Shown here: positions 45,034-53,858 of the stretch, one piece after another | How positions within the stretch are numbered: the stretch's first letter is position 1 | How the letters are laid out: the number at the start of each line of letters is the position of its first letter | Source of the DNA: Acidobacteriota bacterium | GTDB lineage: Bacteria; Acidobacteriota; Terriglobia; Versatilivoradales; Versatilivoraceae | Length of the DNA stretch: 58,689 nucleotides | Direction: 5' to 3' | Assembly (NCBI GenBank): GCA_028875575.1 | Contig: JAPPDF010000013.1 | Span: forward strand, 1-58,689 | Made by a program: the position numbers and the translations under genes | Notes under the pieces: generated by a model | What the model saw: the letters and a program-made list of their open reading frames with translations, nothing else | Databases searched by the model: none | What the model was told of the DNA's origin: nothing

Positions 45034-46812
45034 ATGTGGTTGCGGTGGTTCATAAGCGGGTGTTTGGCGGGTTGTTTGACGGTCGGGTGGTTGTCGGCGG
45101 AAACTGTTTTTCAGCGGTACCAGCCACAACCCCTGGAAATCCGCAACCATCCGCTGGAAGTCGAGAACAACTCCGACCGTCCCTACCGCTTTGTGCTTTC
45201 CGTCCTGGGAGCGAATGGGACGGAGTTCATCCCTCTGCTGGCGGTCGTTCTGGATCCCCAGGACACCACACGCCGCCAGTGGATTGCGGTCTGGAACCTG
45301 AGCAGCAGCTCTCCAGGGTTCGTCCAGCGAGTGAAGGCGGCGCTGCCGTTCCCCTGGTGGTCGCCTCGGGGCACCGCGGGTGCAACCGCCGGGCCGATTC
45401 GAAGCCTGCCCAAGCCGGTCTTGACGGCTCGCGGCCGCAAGTCCGGCGCCAAGGGCCGTTTCGCCTGGGCCGCCGCCAGGACAGTGTCGGACTTCGCCAG
45501 TTTCTTCAGTCCCGGCCGTTTTGCGTTGGAGACCTACCGGGATTACCGCAACGATCTGGACGAACGACAATTCCATCAACTCTACGCTCTCCTGCTGCTC
45601 TACGAAGAGGCGGCGGCCCTGCAGCCCTCCGACCGAAACCTGGGGTTGCCGGCCATCATGGACTTGAAATATACGGCCCTGATCAACCGCGAGGCTCTGG
45701 GCATCGTGGTCAGTGGTCGTTCCGAATACTGGGTGGTGGACAACTTCGAGACCCGCATGCGGGAAAAGATGGGCAAAGCAGCCGCCTATCTGCACAGCCG
45801 GGCCACTCTTCAGGGCTTGCGTTTCCAGGAAGTTCACTATGGACTGGACGGTCGTTGGCCGCTCTATCGGACCGCGGTCCTGTCGATCTGCAAGGCGGAT
45901 CTGGCTGAACGACCTCGGCCCTGGCCCAAGAACAATCCTTTCGACCTGGGCTACGACCCCTTCGAGCATCCACGAGTCCGGGCGAGCATGGACAAAAATC
46001 CCGAAGAAGAGATCCCGCTGGCCTACTACGTGCTCATCAGCGATTTCAGGTTGCGTCCGGTGATCGTGCTGAACTTCTTCAAACCCGGCAATCCCGGCCG
46101 CAGGCAGGACACGGCCGTGCTGCGCAATACGGCCGAGAATCTGCTATCGGTCTACGGTTTGCCGCTTCACCTGCAAGCACTGCGCTACATCGGTCGCTGG
46201 AGCCTCGACAGGAAGGATGTGACCTTTTTCAGCACCCGGTCGACCTCCTCGGGAATCGAGTCCGCCAAGCTCTTTGCTCGAATGGGATGGCATTTCGACA
46301 AGGACACCAATGGACTGCTGCTCAGGATGCTGGATCGGCGCACCTCCAATCCTCTGGCCGATTCCTTCGCTCGTCAGGTCGAGAACGCCAGGGCCCGGCA
46401 CCAGGCGATCACCCGAAACGCATCCGGTCGGCTGGGTCTCTTCATACGAAGGGTCTACGAGGACGGAATTCGGCAGAGGCTTGACCTGGGCCGGCGGTCG
46501 ATCTCCACCGAGGACATCGCCCGCTTCCGGCAACAGCGGGTGCTGGACCGGGCACTGGAGGTGATCCGCGGGTTCAATCGGCAACCCCACCTGAACGGGA
46601 TAACCTGGCCCCGCCTGTTCCAGGCCTGGGACCGGCTATCCGCCGCCGATCCGCAGCGCAGCCGACCCGAGTCGCGCCGCTTCCTGCAGAATCTCAAACG
46701 GCTTTACCCACGCTCTGTGCCGGAGGGATACCGGAACCAGGTGGCGGGCTGGATTTTCCCCTCAGGACCCGCCTCCCAGTCCTCGGCCTTCCCTGCCAAA
46801 TCAACTCCTTGA
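45034..46812 (+). CDS. Exported protein of unknown function
   Basis: A 592-residue protein that I do not recognise. The ATG at 45034 is chosen because a Sec signal follows directly (MWLRWFISGCLAGCLTVGWLSAE) with AGGG upstream; an ATG at 44986 would add 16 residues before it. The mature part begins with a short beta-type region (PLEIRNHPLEVENNSDRPYRFVLSV) that might be a domain of Ig type, followed by a mainly helical, Arg-rich region with aromatic motifs (NPFDLGYDPFEHPRV, YYVLISDFRLRPVIVLNFF). No catalytic motif was identified. The stop codon overlaps the TTG start of the next gene, so both are translationally coupled and probably act together. Confidence 0.75.
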   Translation: MWLRWFISGCLAGCLTVGWLSAETVFQRYQPQPLEIRNHPLEVENNSDRPYRFVLSVLGANGTEFIPLLAVVLDPQDTTRRQWIAVWNLSSSSPGFVQRVKAALPFPWWSPRGTAGATAGPIRSLPKPVLTARGRKSGAKGRFAWAAARTVSDFASFFSPGRFALETYRDYRNDLDERQFHQLYALLLLYEEAAALQPSDRNLGLPAIMDLKYTALINREALGIVVSGRSEYWVVDNFETRMREKMGKAAAYLHSRATLQGLRFQEVHYGLDGRWPLYRTAVLSICKADLAERPRPWPKNNPFDLGYDPFEHPRVRASMDKNPEEEIPLAYYVLISDFRLRPVIVLNFFKPGNPGRRQDTAVLRNTAENLLSVYGLPLHLQALRYIGRWSLDRKDVTFFSTRSTSSGIESAKLFARMGWHFDKDTNGLLLRMLDRRTSNPLADSFARQVENARARHQAITRNASGRLGLFIRRVYEDGIRQRLDLGRRSISTEDIARFRQQRVLDRALEVIRGFNRQPHLNGITWPRLFQAWDRLSAADPQRSRPESRRFLQNLKRLYPRSVPEGYRNQVAGWIFPSGPASQSSAFPAKSTP

Positions 46813-49397
46813 TTAACCATTCGATTTCAAAATCAGGAACTCCGAGGACATTTGCCCCGCAAAGGATTGCCGGTCTGCTGGCCGCCATTGTTCTGGGCAT
46901 CTGCTTCGTTTCCGAACAAGTCGCGGCCAAGCCTGCCTCCCGGGCGCAGCGGGCCAGGATCATTCTGCTCAAGGTCGACGGGCTGCCGGGTCTCCTGATC
47001 GAGGCGGCTCTGGCCCCGCAATCGGACGCCGTCCTGCGACTGCCCTTTCCGGAGCGCTTCCGCGAAGACTACCGGGCCACTCAGAAGCTGGTGGGCAGGG
47101 AAGAGCTGCTACCCAACATAAGGGAGTATTTTGTCCGTCAGGGAGTGCGTGCCGAAACCATCTTCACCGGGACACTGCCGCTCTCGGCTCCGGTTTGGGC
47201 TCAAATCGATTCGGGCCAGCCCAGCATCGTCAAGAGGAACTATTACTTCAACCGCGCCAGCGGGGCCTCCAAGGTTTTCCTGAACGGCCTGCTCGATTCG
47301 GCGGGCAAGCTGATCAGAGGCAGTGGACGGACCCACGCTCTCTGGGAACTGGATCTGCTGAGGATCCCGATTCTACCGGACGCGTTTCCACCCGAGAGGG
47401 TCTGGAGTTCCCTACAGACCTTGAGCCGCAAGCGGTCGGCCATACAACTGGGGGCCATGGGCAAATTCCTGGTCCGGGCTGGCCGGCGGGAGTTCAGTCC
47501 GGGAGCGGTACTGCACCAGCATCTATCCCATCTGGTGGCCTATCCCGACCATGTCGAGCGCCTGGACCAGAGTCTGGCCCTGACCCTGGCCAAGTGGCTC
47601 AAGTGGCGGGCCGAGGGAGACCCCTCCGAGACTCTCGACTTCATCACCGCGCTGTTCGTGACGCTCGACCACCGTTTTCATCTGGACAGCTCCTACCGGT
47701 CGGTGCTGCACCTGCTGGTCAAGCTGGATGACTGGTTTGGCGAGATCATGGGGGCGGTGGAGCAGACGGCTCGCCGGAACCGGACCCTGGTCGCCATGGT
47801 CTCCGACCACGGGATGAACCTCTACCCGGTCCATATCAACTACGGGTTTCCCATCAACCCCTGGCTGCGCCGGCCGGAGTTCGGTGGACACACCGTGTTG
47901 TCGCCGGAGGTGGAGGATTCCGATCATGCCTTGACGCGACCGATTCCGGGGGTGGACTTCGCCAGGGTGTACGAAAGCCCCACCTCTCCCTACGGCGAGA
48001 CGGTGCCCTTCGGAGCCAAGGGTTACTTCACGGCCTTTGCCGCCAATATGGGGAATCCGAGATTCGACCTGTTTCTGCGCCATTCCGATCTGAACCGACT
48101 GCACCTGCTCCTGCTGGATTCTCTGCGCCTGCAGAATGACGTGGAAAAGCTGGATCGGGTGTTTGAGATCTTCCAGCCTGTCTTCCGAAGGGTTCGTCCC
48201 TGGCTCGAAGCGGATGCCTACTCTCTGCAACAAGCCGCGGAGGTGTTCGAGGCGTGGTCGGAGCGCCATCTGGCAGCCGGAATGCCGTCGGCCAGGGATG
48301 CGGGCGCACGACTGGCTTCGGAGTCGAGACTCTATCGAAACCAGGCCGCCATCCTGCGGCGATTGTTGGCGCTGCCGTCGGAAGAGGAGGAGTGGCGCCG
48401 TTTCATCCGGTCGGGTTTCGAAATCGACGGGTTGGTCCCCAAAGGGTATTTCGGCCCCCCAAACAGCCTGGAGCAACTCGCCAACTACACCGTGGGCTGG
48501 GCCAAGCCGGCCTCCGAGCGCTGGTCACAGTCGGGTGAAGCGCCCTTTCTCACCCTGAGCTACCCCGATCTGATAACCGGCTATCGGGCGCTCAATCCGG
48601 ATGCCTTTGGGAACCGCTACCCCTTCAACTTCTTTGTAGCCCCGATCCCGCCGGAGGTCCTGACCGGCTGGAAGGGCCAGCCGCTCCGGCAGGCGCTGTG
48701 GCTGATGGCCTCGGAAAATCGCGGTCAGGCGGCCCTTCTGGAAGCGACCGATGGAACCCTCTGGTATGGACCCCTGAAGAATCGCGGAGAGTTGGCAAGG
48801 CTCGATGGGGCAGGGGCCGCGGGATCGAGGGATCCTCTTGGATACCCCGACCGGTTGTGGGCGCGCTGGCTCGATCCTCGCCGGTGGGTCTCGGAGACGG
48901 CCAGGCTGGAAACGAGCCTGGCTCCGGTCATTCTGGCCGACCTGTTCCGGCCCAACTTTGAGGACTACTTGAGCGGCAAGAGTCGTGCCGGCGTCTTGTT
49001 GACTCTGGATGGGGTCGGACGGAGAGAGGACTTGAAAAGAGCACTCCGGTTCCGCTTCCGACAGGCTACCCCCGACTTCCGCGTCTGGATGCGGCACGGT
49101 TGGAACGTAAACACCATGGGCCAGCAGCCGGCCGGGAGCCACGGTGGGTTCCTGCCGTTGGAGACGCAGACCACCTTCATGGTCTGGGGAGGAGACGAGC
49201 TGGGCCTCAAGCGGGGCCGGAGACTTCGCGGAGCCTTCCTCACCCTGGACATCGCTCCCACACTCATGGATGCCATCGGAAGGCTCGACCGCGGCAGCCA
49301 GCGGATCGTTCCCGATCCGGACCACCCCTCGGGTCCTGAGTTTCCTCCCTTTCCCGGTCGGATCATTCCCATTCGACAGCGGGCCGAGGCTCGGTGA
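46809..49397 (+). CDS. Alkaline-phosphatase-superfamily phosphodiesterase/sulfatase-like protein
   Basis: An 862-residue protein. The only start early enough to include the signal is TTG at 46809, overlapping the upstream TGA by two bases. Signal: IAGLLAAIVLGICFVSEQVAA. Metal-binding motifs of the alkaline phosphatase fold are visible: ILLKVDGLPG (Asp57), TLPLSAPVWAQI where the nucleophile would lie, VSDHGMNLY and, far downstream, GSHGGFLP followed by LTLDIAPTLMDAIG. This is the pattern of type I phosphodiesterases/nucleotide pyrophosphatases and sulfatases. The middle 400 residues include a large insertion unlike the short family members. The stop codon lies inside a repeat (49393-49407) of the adjacent element. 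Confidence 0.82.
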   Translation: MINHSISKSGTPRTFAPQRIAGLLAAIVLGICFVSEQVAAKPASRAQRARIILLKVDGLPGLLIEAALAPQSDAVLRLPFPERFREDYRATQKLVGREELLPNIREYFVRQGVRAETIFTGTLPLSAPVWAQIDSGQPSIVKRNYYFNRASGASKVFLNGLLDSAGKLIRGSGRTHALWELDLLRIPILPDAFPPERVWSSLQTLSRKRSAIQLGAMGKFLVRAGRREFSPGAVLHQHLSHLVAYPDHVERLDQSLALTLAKWLKWRAEGDPSETLDFITALFVTLDHRFHLDSSYRSVLHLLVKLDDWFGEIMGAVEQTARRNRTLVAMVSDHGMNLYPVHINYGFPINPWLRRPEFGGHTVLSPEVEDSDHALTRPIPGVDFARVYESPTSPYGETVPFGAKGYFTAFAANMGNPRFDLFLRHSDLNRLHLLLLDSLRLQNDVEKLDRVFEIFQPVFRRVRPWLEADAYSLQQAAEVFEAWSERHLAAGMPSARDAGARLASESRLYRNQAAILRRLLALPSEEEEWRRFIRSGFEIDGLVPKGYFGPPNSLEQLANYTVGWAKPASERWSQSGEAPFLTLSYPDLITGYRALNPDAFGNRYPFNFFVAPIPPEVLTGWKGQPLRQALWLMASENRGQAALLEATDGTLWYGPLKNRGELARLDGAGAAGSRDPLGYPDRLWARWLDPRRWVSETARLETSLAPVILADLFRPNFEDYLSGKSRAGVLLTLDGVGRREDLKRALRFRFRQATPDFRVWMRHGWNVNTMGQQPAGSHGGFLPLETQTTFMVWGGDELGLKRGRRLRGAFLTLDIAPTLMDAIGRLDRGSQRIVPDPDHPSGPEFPPFPGRIIPIRQRAEAR

Positions 49398-49428
49398 GAA
49401 ATGCGGGCGAGACCCCGCACTTCTCACC
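49393..49428. terminator. Hairpin formed by solo terminal repeat and element end
   Basis: GGTGAGAAATGCGGG (49393-49407), a six-base loop, and CCCGCACTTCTCACC (49414-49428) form a 15-base stem with one mismatch directly at the stop codon of the phosphodiesterase-like gene. No T run follows, so it is either a weak terminator or a byproduct of the repeat element. Confidence 0.45.
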
Positions 49429-49654
49429 GGGTCGCTGCCAACACTATGAAAGGCCTTTTGTATTCAGTACCTTATCGGACTGATTGTGACGGCTTGTGGA
49501 AATGGACGGCGCTGGGCGTGCCCTGGCTTGCCCTTTTCCCCTCAGCGCGCACATGCTCGCTCGACCGTAGAAACCGCTACGCTCTTCGCTCACGAGCACG
49601 TGCTGAGGGGAAAATTGCGGCGCCATGATCACGCCCCCCGGTGAGAAATGCGGG
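49414..49654 (-). mobile_element. MITE-like inverted-repeat element, copy 1
   Basis: This 241-bp element ends in CCCGCACTTCTCACC and GGTGAGAAATGCGGG and is related along its whole length to 54945-55187 in opposite orientation. The middle contains nested palindromes: CCTCAGC/GCTGAGG arms and a CGTAG...CTACG stem around a core kept in both copies. No transposase is encoded. Its right end abuts the stop codon (TAA, 49655-49657) of the minus-strand endonuclease/exonuclease/phosphatase gene. Confidence 0.7.
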
Positions 49655-50563
49655 TTACCCGTCGGGTACCAACTGCACCCAGAGGGCGCGGTGATCGGAG
49701 AACCCGATCCTTTGCACGCGTCGGGCCCGAGCATTTAAATTCCTCAGAAAAATCCAGTCCAGTTTGAGTGGAGCCCAGGCATGGGTGCGCCCGGTTCCGG
49801 TGAAGGGTGTGGAGTATCCGGAAGCCTCCAACCTGGCCAAGACCGGGCGGACCTGGCGATGGAGGAAGGGCAGGGGAAGCAGGTTTTCGATCCAGAGAAA
49901 GTTTTGCGTGTTGAAGTCTCCGGCGATCAGAGAGGCTTGGGGGAGTCTTGAGGCGGCCTCGAGCACCGGCTGAAGCTGCCGGTAGCGCTGACTCAGGTTG
50001 ATGCGGGTGTCCAGATGGAGGTTGACGAGGCCGACGGCGCCCAGGGGTGTGGCCGCGGTGGCTGTCAAGGCGATGCGGCAGCGGTTGTTGACCTTCAGGA
50101 TGAACCGGGGCAGACGGACGACCTTGGGGTTCCGCAGGGGATAACGGCTGAGAATCGCCAGCCCTTGAGCGCCGTTCCTGCCGACTCGCTGAGCCGGGGC
50201 GAAGACATAGTCGTAGCCCAGGTGCTTGGCCAGTCGGGGGATCAAGAGGGAGTCCCGATCGGGATAGTGCTCCACTTCCTGGAAAAAGAACAGATCGGAC
50301 TGGAGGAGCCGGACCCGTTCCAGGTGCCGCAGAATTGTCCGGAAGGAAGTCTCGGTAGCCAGGTTCAGGCTGGTGGCCGTCAAGCTGGGGGCCGGGGAGG
50401 GGACCGGGTGGTGAAAACTGCCGAATCGCGGAGCGACCTCCAGGCACACCGGCTGGGTTCCGCCGTCGCTGGGAATGGCGAGCACCGGAAGGGTCAATGC
50501 GATCCACAGCAAGCCCTTGGTAGTGGCTCGGACAAAGTTGGTGAAATCTATGACTTGAAGCAA
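49655..50563 (-). CDS. Exported endonuclease/exonuclease/phosphatase-family protein
   Basis: A 302-residue protein starting at TTG 50563 (no better start precedes the signal segment GLLWIALTLPVLAIP). EEP-family motifs occur in order: DLFFFQEVEHYPD with the metal-binding Glu, GLAILSRYPL, LVNLHLDTR, IAGDFNTQN with the catalytic Asp-Asn, LDWIFLRN and the final GFSDHRALWV with Asp-His. It should cleave phosphodiesters or phosphoesters outside the cytoplasm; DNA, lipid or inositol phosphate substrates are all possible. It is the last gene of a minus-strand cluster, 25 bases after creatininase. Its stop codon abuts the repeat element at 49654. Confidence 0.88.
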   Translation of the reverse strand: MLQVIDFTNFVRATTKGLLWIALTLPVLAIPSDGGTQPVCLEVAPRFGSFHHPVPSPAPSLTATSLNLATETSFRTILRHLERVRLLQSDLFFFQEVEHYPDRDSLLIPRLAKHLGYDYVFAPAQRVGRNGAQGLAILSRYPLRNPKVVRLPRFILKVNNRCRIALTATAATPLGAVGLVNLHLDTRINLSQRYRQLQPVLEAASRLPQASLIAGDFNTQNFLWIENLLPLPFLHRQVRPVLARLEASGYSTPFTGTGRTHAWAPLKLDWIFLRNLNARARRVQRIGFSDHRALWVQLVPDG

Positions 50564-50588
50564 AACGGAAGCGCCGGGTGATGGGTTG

Positions 50589-51605
50589 CTACGGCCAGGG
50601 GCGTCCGGCCTCGGTGGCCCGGATCATCCGCTGCAGCCTGTCGACAATGAAGCGGGTACCCATGGCAATCAGTCTTTCCCCCTTTTCCGGGGTTGCCAGC
50701 AGCGCCTGCTCCTGGCGGGCGCGGTCTCTGGGGTTTTCCGGGTTGGTGGTCCGCTGGGCTTCGAAGGGCTCCATATACTCCCAGACCTTGGGCGGCATGT
50801 CCGATTCGTAGTTCAGACCTGCCTGGTCGTATTCCTCCAGGGTGACGAAACGGACCCGGTCCGGATAGGCGGCCATGAGGATCGAGGTTTCGTTTTCGGA
50901 GGCGTGGCTGTGCGCGGTTTGGCGGGCCAGCGTGTCCAGCTTTCCGTCCAGCTTCTGCCGGTAGGAGGTCAGGAAGGTGGCCAGCTCCTCGTCCGTGTAA
51001 CCTTCCCCGTAGGAGACGGCGTCCAGGGTGACTCCCAGTTTCCGGCGCCACTCGGGGACCGCCCCTTTCAGCAGGCCATGGTTCCCGCCGTGGCCATTGA
51101 CCACCAGGATGGTGCCGAACCCGTGAGCGGTGAGGCTCTCGATCACGTCGAAGACGTAAGCCAGAAAGGTTTCCTTACGCAAGGTAAGGGTTCCCTTGCG
51201 GGCCATGTGATAAGGAGCGTAGCCGACCGGGCAGGGAGTGGAAACTGTCACCTGGGGGTAGAGCCGGAGGGCGGCCTGTTGCGCGAAAAGGGTGGCGGTG
51301 GCGGCATCGGTGATCAGCGCCAGGTGTTCGTTGTGCTGCTCGGTGGAGCCGGTGGGCACGATGGCGGCCTTGAGGTTTCCGCTCCGGAGGTCTTCCCGAA
51401 CTTCCTTGCGGGTTCGTTCCCACAGCAGAACCTTCTGGGGATGGACAAAGCCCGTGGAAGCTGCCATGGAGGAGGAGATCAGGGGAGCGGAGCGGGAATC
51501 GGGGGCCGCGGCCGACGAAGAGGTGGGGGTCCCCAGGATGGACCCGGCGGCCCCGGCGGTGCCCAGGGATTGCAGGAACCTTCGACGAGAGAACCCGGCT
51601 TGCAT
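50589..51605 (-). CDS. Tat-exported creatininase-family amidohydrolase
   Basis: A 338-residue creatininase-fold protein, longer than cytosolic members because of a Tat leader (FSRRRFLQSLGTAGAAGSIL). The start is preceded by AAAGGAGAATG. Metal-site motifs are VPTGSTEQHNEHLALITD (Glu89, His91, Asp100), VVNGHGGNHG (His172) and SHASENETSIL. Family members hydrolyse cyclic or linear amides, such as creatinine or mycofactocin and F420 pathway intermediates. The context (an exported amidohydrolase and a DapA-like lyase upstream) suggests scavenging of an external compound. It is probably cotranscribed with the genes on either side. Confidence 0.9.
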   Translation of the reverse strand: MQAGFSRRRFLQSLGTAGAAGSILGTPTSSSAAAPDSRSAPLISSSMAASTGFVHPQKVLLWERTRKEVREDLRSGNLKAAIVPTGSTEQHNEHLALITDAATATLFAQQAALRLYPQVTVSTPCPVGYAPYHMARKGTLTLRKETFLAYVFDVIESLTAHGFGTILVVNGHGGNHGLLKGAVPEWRRKLGVTLDAVSYGEGYTDEELATFLTSYRQKLDGKLDTLARQTAHSHASENETSILMAAYPDRVRFVTLEEYDQAGLNYESDMPPKVWEYMEPFEAQRTTNPENPRDRARQEQALLATPEKGERLIAMGTRFIVDRLQRMIRATEAGRPWP

Positions 51606-51678
51606 CGGACATTCTCCTTTCTGCGTGAAAGCCGCGGGAGCAGGCGCCGTCAGGCACCGGTTCGAGGATAATCGAGGG

Positions 51679-52668
51679 CTAGCTGCGCTTGAAAAAGAAA
51701 TCGTCGGCGGTCTTGATCAGGATCTGCTCCTTGTCCGCCGGGCTGAGAAAGTCGGCATGGTCCCGAATGAGGGCCACGGCCGGCTCGATCCCGTGCGGAG
51801 GGTCGGGCAAGGGATGCCTGGCGGGTCGGTCGGGGGGGAAGGGCGCATCGCTCTCCCACATGCATCGCTCCGGACCGAAGGCCGCCACCACCCGCTTGAT
51901 CAAGGGCAGCAGGCTGGTGTAGGGAGGAACTCTGCCTCTACTGTAGAAGGCCCCCACTTTCAACATGACCCGCTTGTGGTCGGCCATGCGCAACAGGGCG
52001 GTGATTTCATCCTCAGGGGATCCCTCGTAAACTCCGGCAAAGTGGTCCAGGATGATGGGAGTTTCCGGGTAGCGGCCGCACATGCGGTCGACTTCGGGTA
52101 GATCCCGGGGGCCCATCAGGAAGCTCAGGGCCAGGTTGTGATCGGCCCCCGCCTTGAACATCTTGTCGAATCCGGGGTGGTCCATCCACTGCGGGCCCCC
52201 GCCCAAGGGAGGACGGGTGCTGCCGCCGCGCACGCGAAAGGCGTAGACTCCCTGCTTGGAAAGGGACACCATGGTCCGGTCCGGACTGGCCAGGGAAACG
52301 TCGGTGACTGCCGGAATGATGCCGGTTCCCACGAAGTGTTCGGGGTCGTTGGCAATGACATCCAGGATGTAGGAGTGGTCCAGGCCATACCAGGTCATCT
52401 GGATCAGGTTGATTTTGCCCACGCCGGACCGATGAGCCTCCTCAAGGAGCCTCTCGGCCGAAAAGCTCGGCACCCAGAGGTCTTCCGGCGTGAAGCCGTC
52501 AGCCAGCGGAAAGCGCTTGTGGTCGGAAGTCCAGATGTGAACGTGGGCATCAACGATGCGGTGGTCGTCCGACTTCGGCTTGGTGGGTTCCTTGCTGCTG
52601 CAAGCCGCCGCCATCAGTCCCGCCCCTCCGGCGGCCAGCAGCCAATCGCGCCGGCTCATGCTGTCCAT
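51679..52668 (-). CDS. Exported amidohydrolase (metal-dependent hydrolase), Tat lipoprotein
   Basis: A 329-residue amidohydrolase-2-type protein starting at 52668 behind AGGAGG. The leader MSRRDWLLAAGGAGLMAAAC has both twin arginines and a lipobox (Cys23). The metal-binding HxH is in IVDAHVHIWTSD. LILDHFAGVYE-like IILDHFAGV supplies a further histidine, and MWESDAPFPPDRPA the terminal aspartate. Relatives hydrolyse lactones or decarboxylate aromatic acids. It follows the DapA-like gene by 12 bases and is followed by creatininase, so the three form one operon. Confidence 0.87.
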   Translation of the reverse strand: MDSMSRRDWLLAAGGAGLMAAACSSKEPTKPKSDDHRIVDAHVHIWTSDHKRFPLADGFTPEDLWVPSFSAERLLEEAHRSGVGKINLIQMTWYGLDHSYILDVIANDPEHFVGTGIIPAVTDVSLASPDRTMVSLSKQGVYAFRVRGGSTRPPLGGGPQWMDHPGFDKMFKAGADHNLALSFLMGPRDLPEVDRMCGRYPETPIILDHFAGVYEGSPEDEITALLRMADHKRVMLKVGAFYSRGRVPPYTSLLPLIKRVVAAFGPERCMWESDAPFPPDRPARHPLPDPPHGIEPAVALIRDHADFLSPADKEQILIKTADDFFFKRS

Positions 52669-52680
52669 GAATGACCTCCT

Positions 52681-53703
52681 TCAACCTTCCCGTCTCACCT
52701 CGGAATGGGAGCGGGCAATTTCGGCGATGACGGCCTTGTCCTTCTCGGCCACCTGGGTCCCGGGCGGCCTGACCGGCCCGCCGGCCCGGCCCAGCGATTC
52801 CAGGGCCACCTTGATGGCGCTGATGCCATACCCGGGCTGAACGCCGCGAAGTTTGACCACCGGCTCGATCTTGTCCTTGAGAACCCGGTTCATCCGTTCC
52901 TTCTCTCCGGCCACGCCGTGCTTCCAGAAGGCGTGGCTGGCCTGGGGAACGAAGGTGGCCACCGCGGTGGTGTAGGCCCGGCCGCCCAGCGGCAGCGTCT
53001 TGGCGGCGTGGCCCTCGCCTTCGGCCACCCACAGGAAGTCTTCCGGCACCAGGTCGCCCAGGGCCAGACCTACCCGGGTGTCGCCACTGGGGTCCTTGAA
53101 ACCGATGATGTTCTCGATCCGGGACAATCTCTTCAACAGACCAGGCCAGTATTCCTCGGCCCGGGGATAGATGAGCACTCCGATGTCGACCGCCTTGGCT
53201 ACGTCCAGGCAGCAGCGGTAGGTTCCCTCCTCCAGGCCCCAGCGGGAGCCCGGTGGAAAGACCAGCACGGCGTCGGCACCCGACTGTTCGGCGTTGCGGG
53301 CCATGCTCACAGCGTTGCGGTAACCGCCGCCCACCCCGGCCACCACCGGCATCTTGCCGTCGGCCCCGGCCACAGCCGCCGTGACCAGCGCACGATGTTC
53401 TTCGATGTCCAAGCTGTAGAGCTCGCCCAGGCCTCCGGCAACCACGATGGTCATGTTCTGGTAGAAACCGCGGGCGTGGTCGGCCACGTTGCGGCGGAGC
53501 CCCTCCGAATCCAGCTCGAAGTCGGGGTGAAAGGTAGTGACCATGAAGTTATGCACGCCCTGCAGGGATTGAATCAGTTCCTTGCGGTTTCGAGCCATTC
53601 GCGGCCGCGGCGCCGCCTGGCAGGCAGCCATGGGCCCCAGGGCCAGGGTTCCGGCGGCCAGCGCCAGGTCCTGAACAAATCCTCTTCTGCTCCGTTTTCT
53701 CAT
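52681..53703 (-). CDS. Tat-exported DapA-family lipoprotein
   Basis: A 340-residue DapA-family protein with leader RSRRGFVQDLALAAGTLALG and a lipobox-like MAAC (Cys28), so it is predicted to be a Tat-exported lipoprotein. The Schiff-base lysine is Lys203 (IIGFKDPSG) and the tyrosine is Tyr179 (VLIYPRA). The Thr-Thr pair is replaced (GGLGE), so lysine biosynthesis is excluded. A sugar-acid or hydroxy-keto-acid lyase is the best guess. It is the first gene of the minus-strand operon with amidohydrolase and creatininase. It diverges from the amidohydrolase at 53859, so the 155-base space between them should hold both promoters. Confidence 0.85.
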   Translation of the reverse strand: MRKRSRRGFVQDLALAAGTLALGPMAACQAAPRPRMARNRKELIQSLQGVHNFMVTTFHPDFELDSEGLRRNVADHARGFYQNMTIVVAGGLGELYSLDIEEHRALVTAAVAGADGKMPVVAGVGGGYRNAVSMARNAEQSGADAVLVFPPGSRWGLEEGTYRCCLDVAKAVDIGVLIYPRAEEYWPGLLKRLSRIENIIGFKDPSGDTRVGLALGDLVPEDFLWVAEGEGHAAKTLPLGGRAYTTAVATFVPQASHAFWKHGVAGEKERMNRVLKDKIEPVVKLRGVQPGYGISAIKVALESLGRAGGPVRPPGTQVAEKDKAVIAEIARSHSEVRREG

Positions 53704-53858
53704 AGGACGTATCCGGTTACTTGAAACCTATTTGGGCGCCATCATACTTGGTTGACCGGCGGCCAGCAACCCCCATCTGGACGCCCTCGACACCATTGAC
53801 AAGGCGCTTTGGCTCTGGATAGTCTCTCACGGAAGCAAGACCGATTGGGGAGGGAAGA

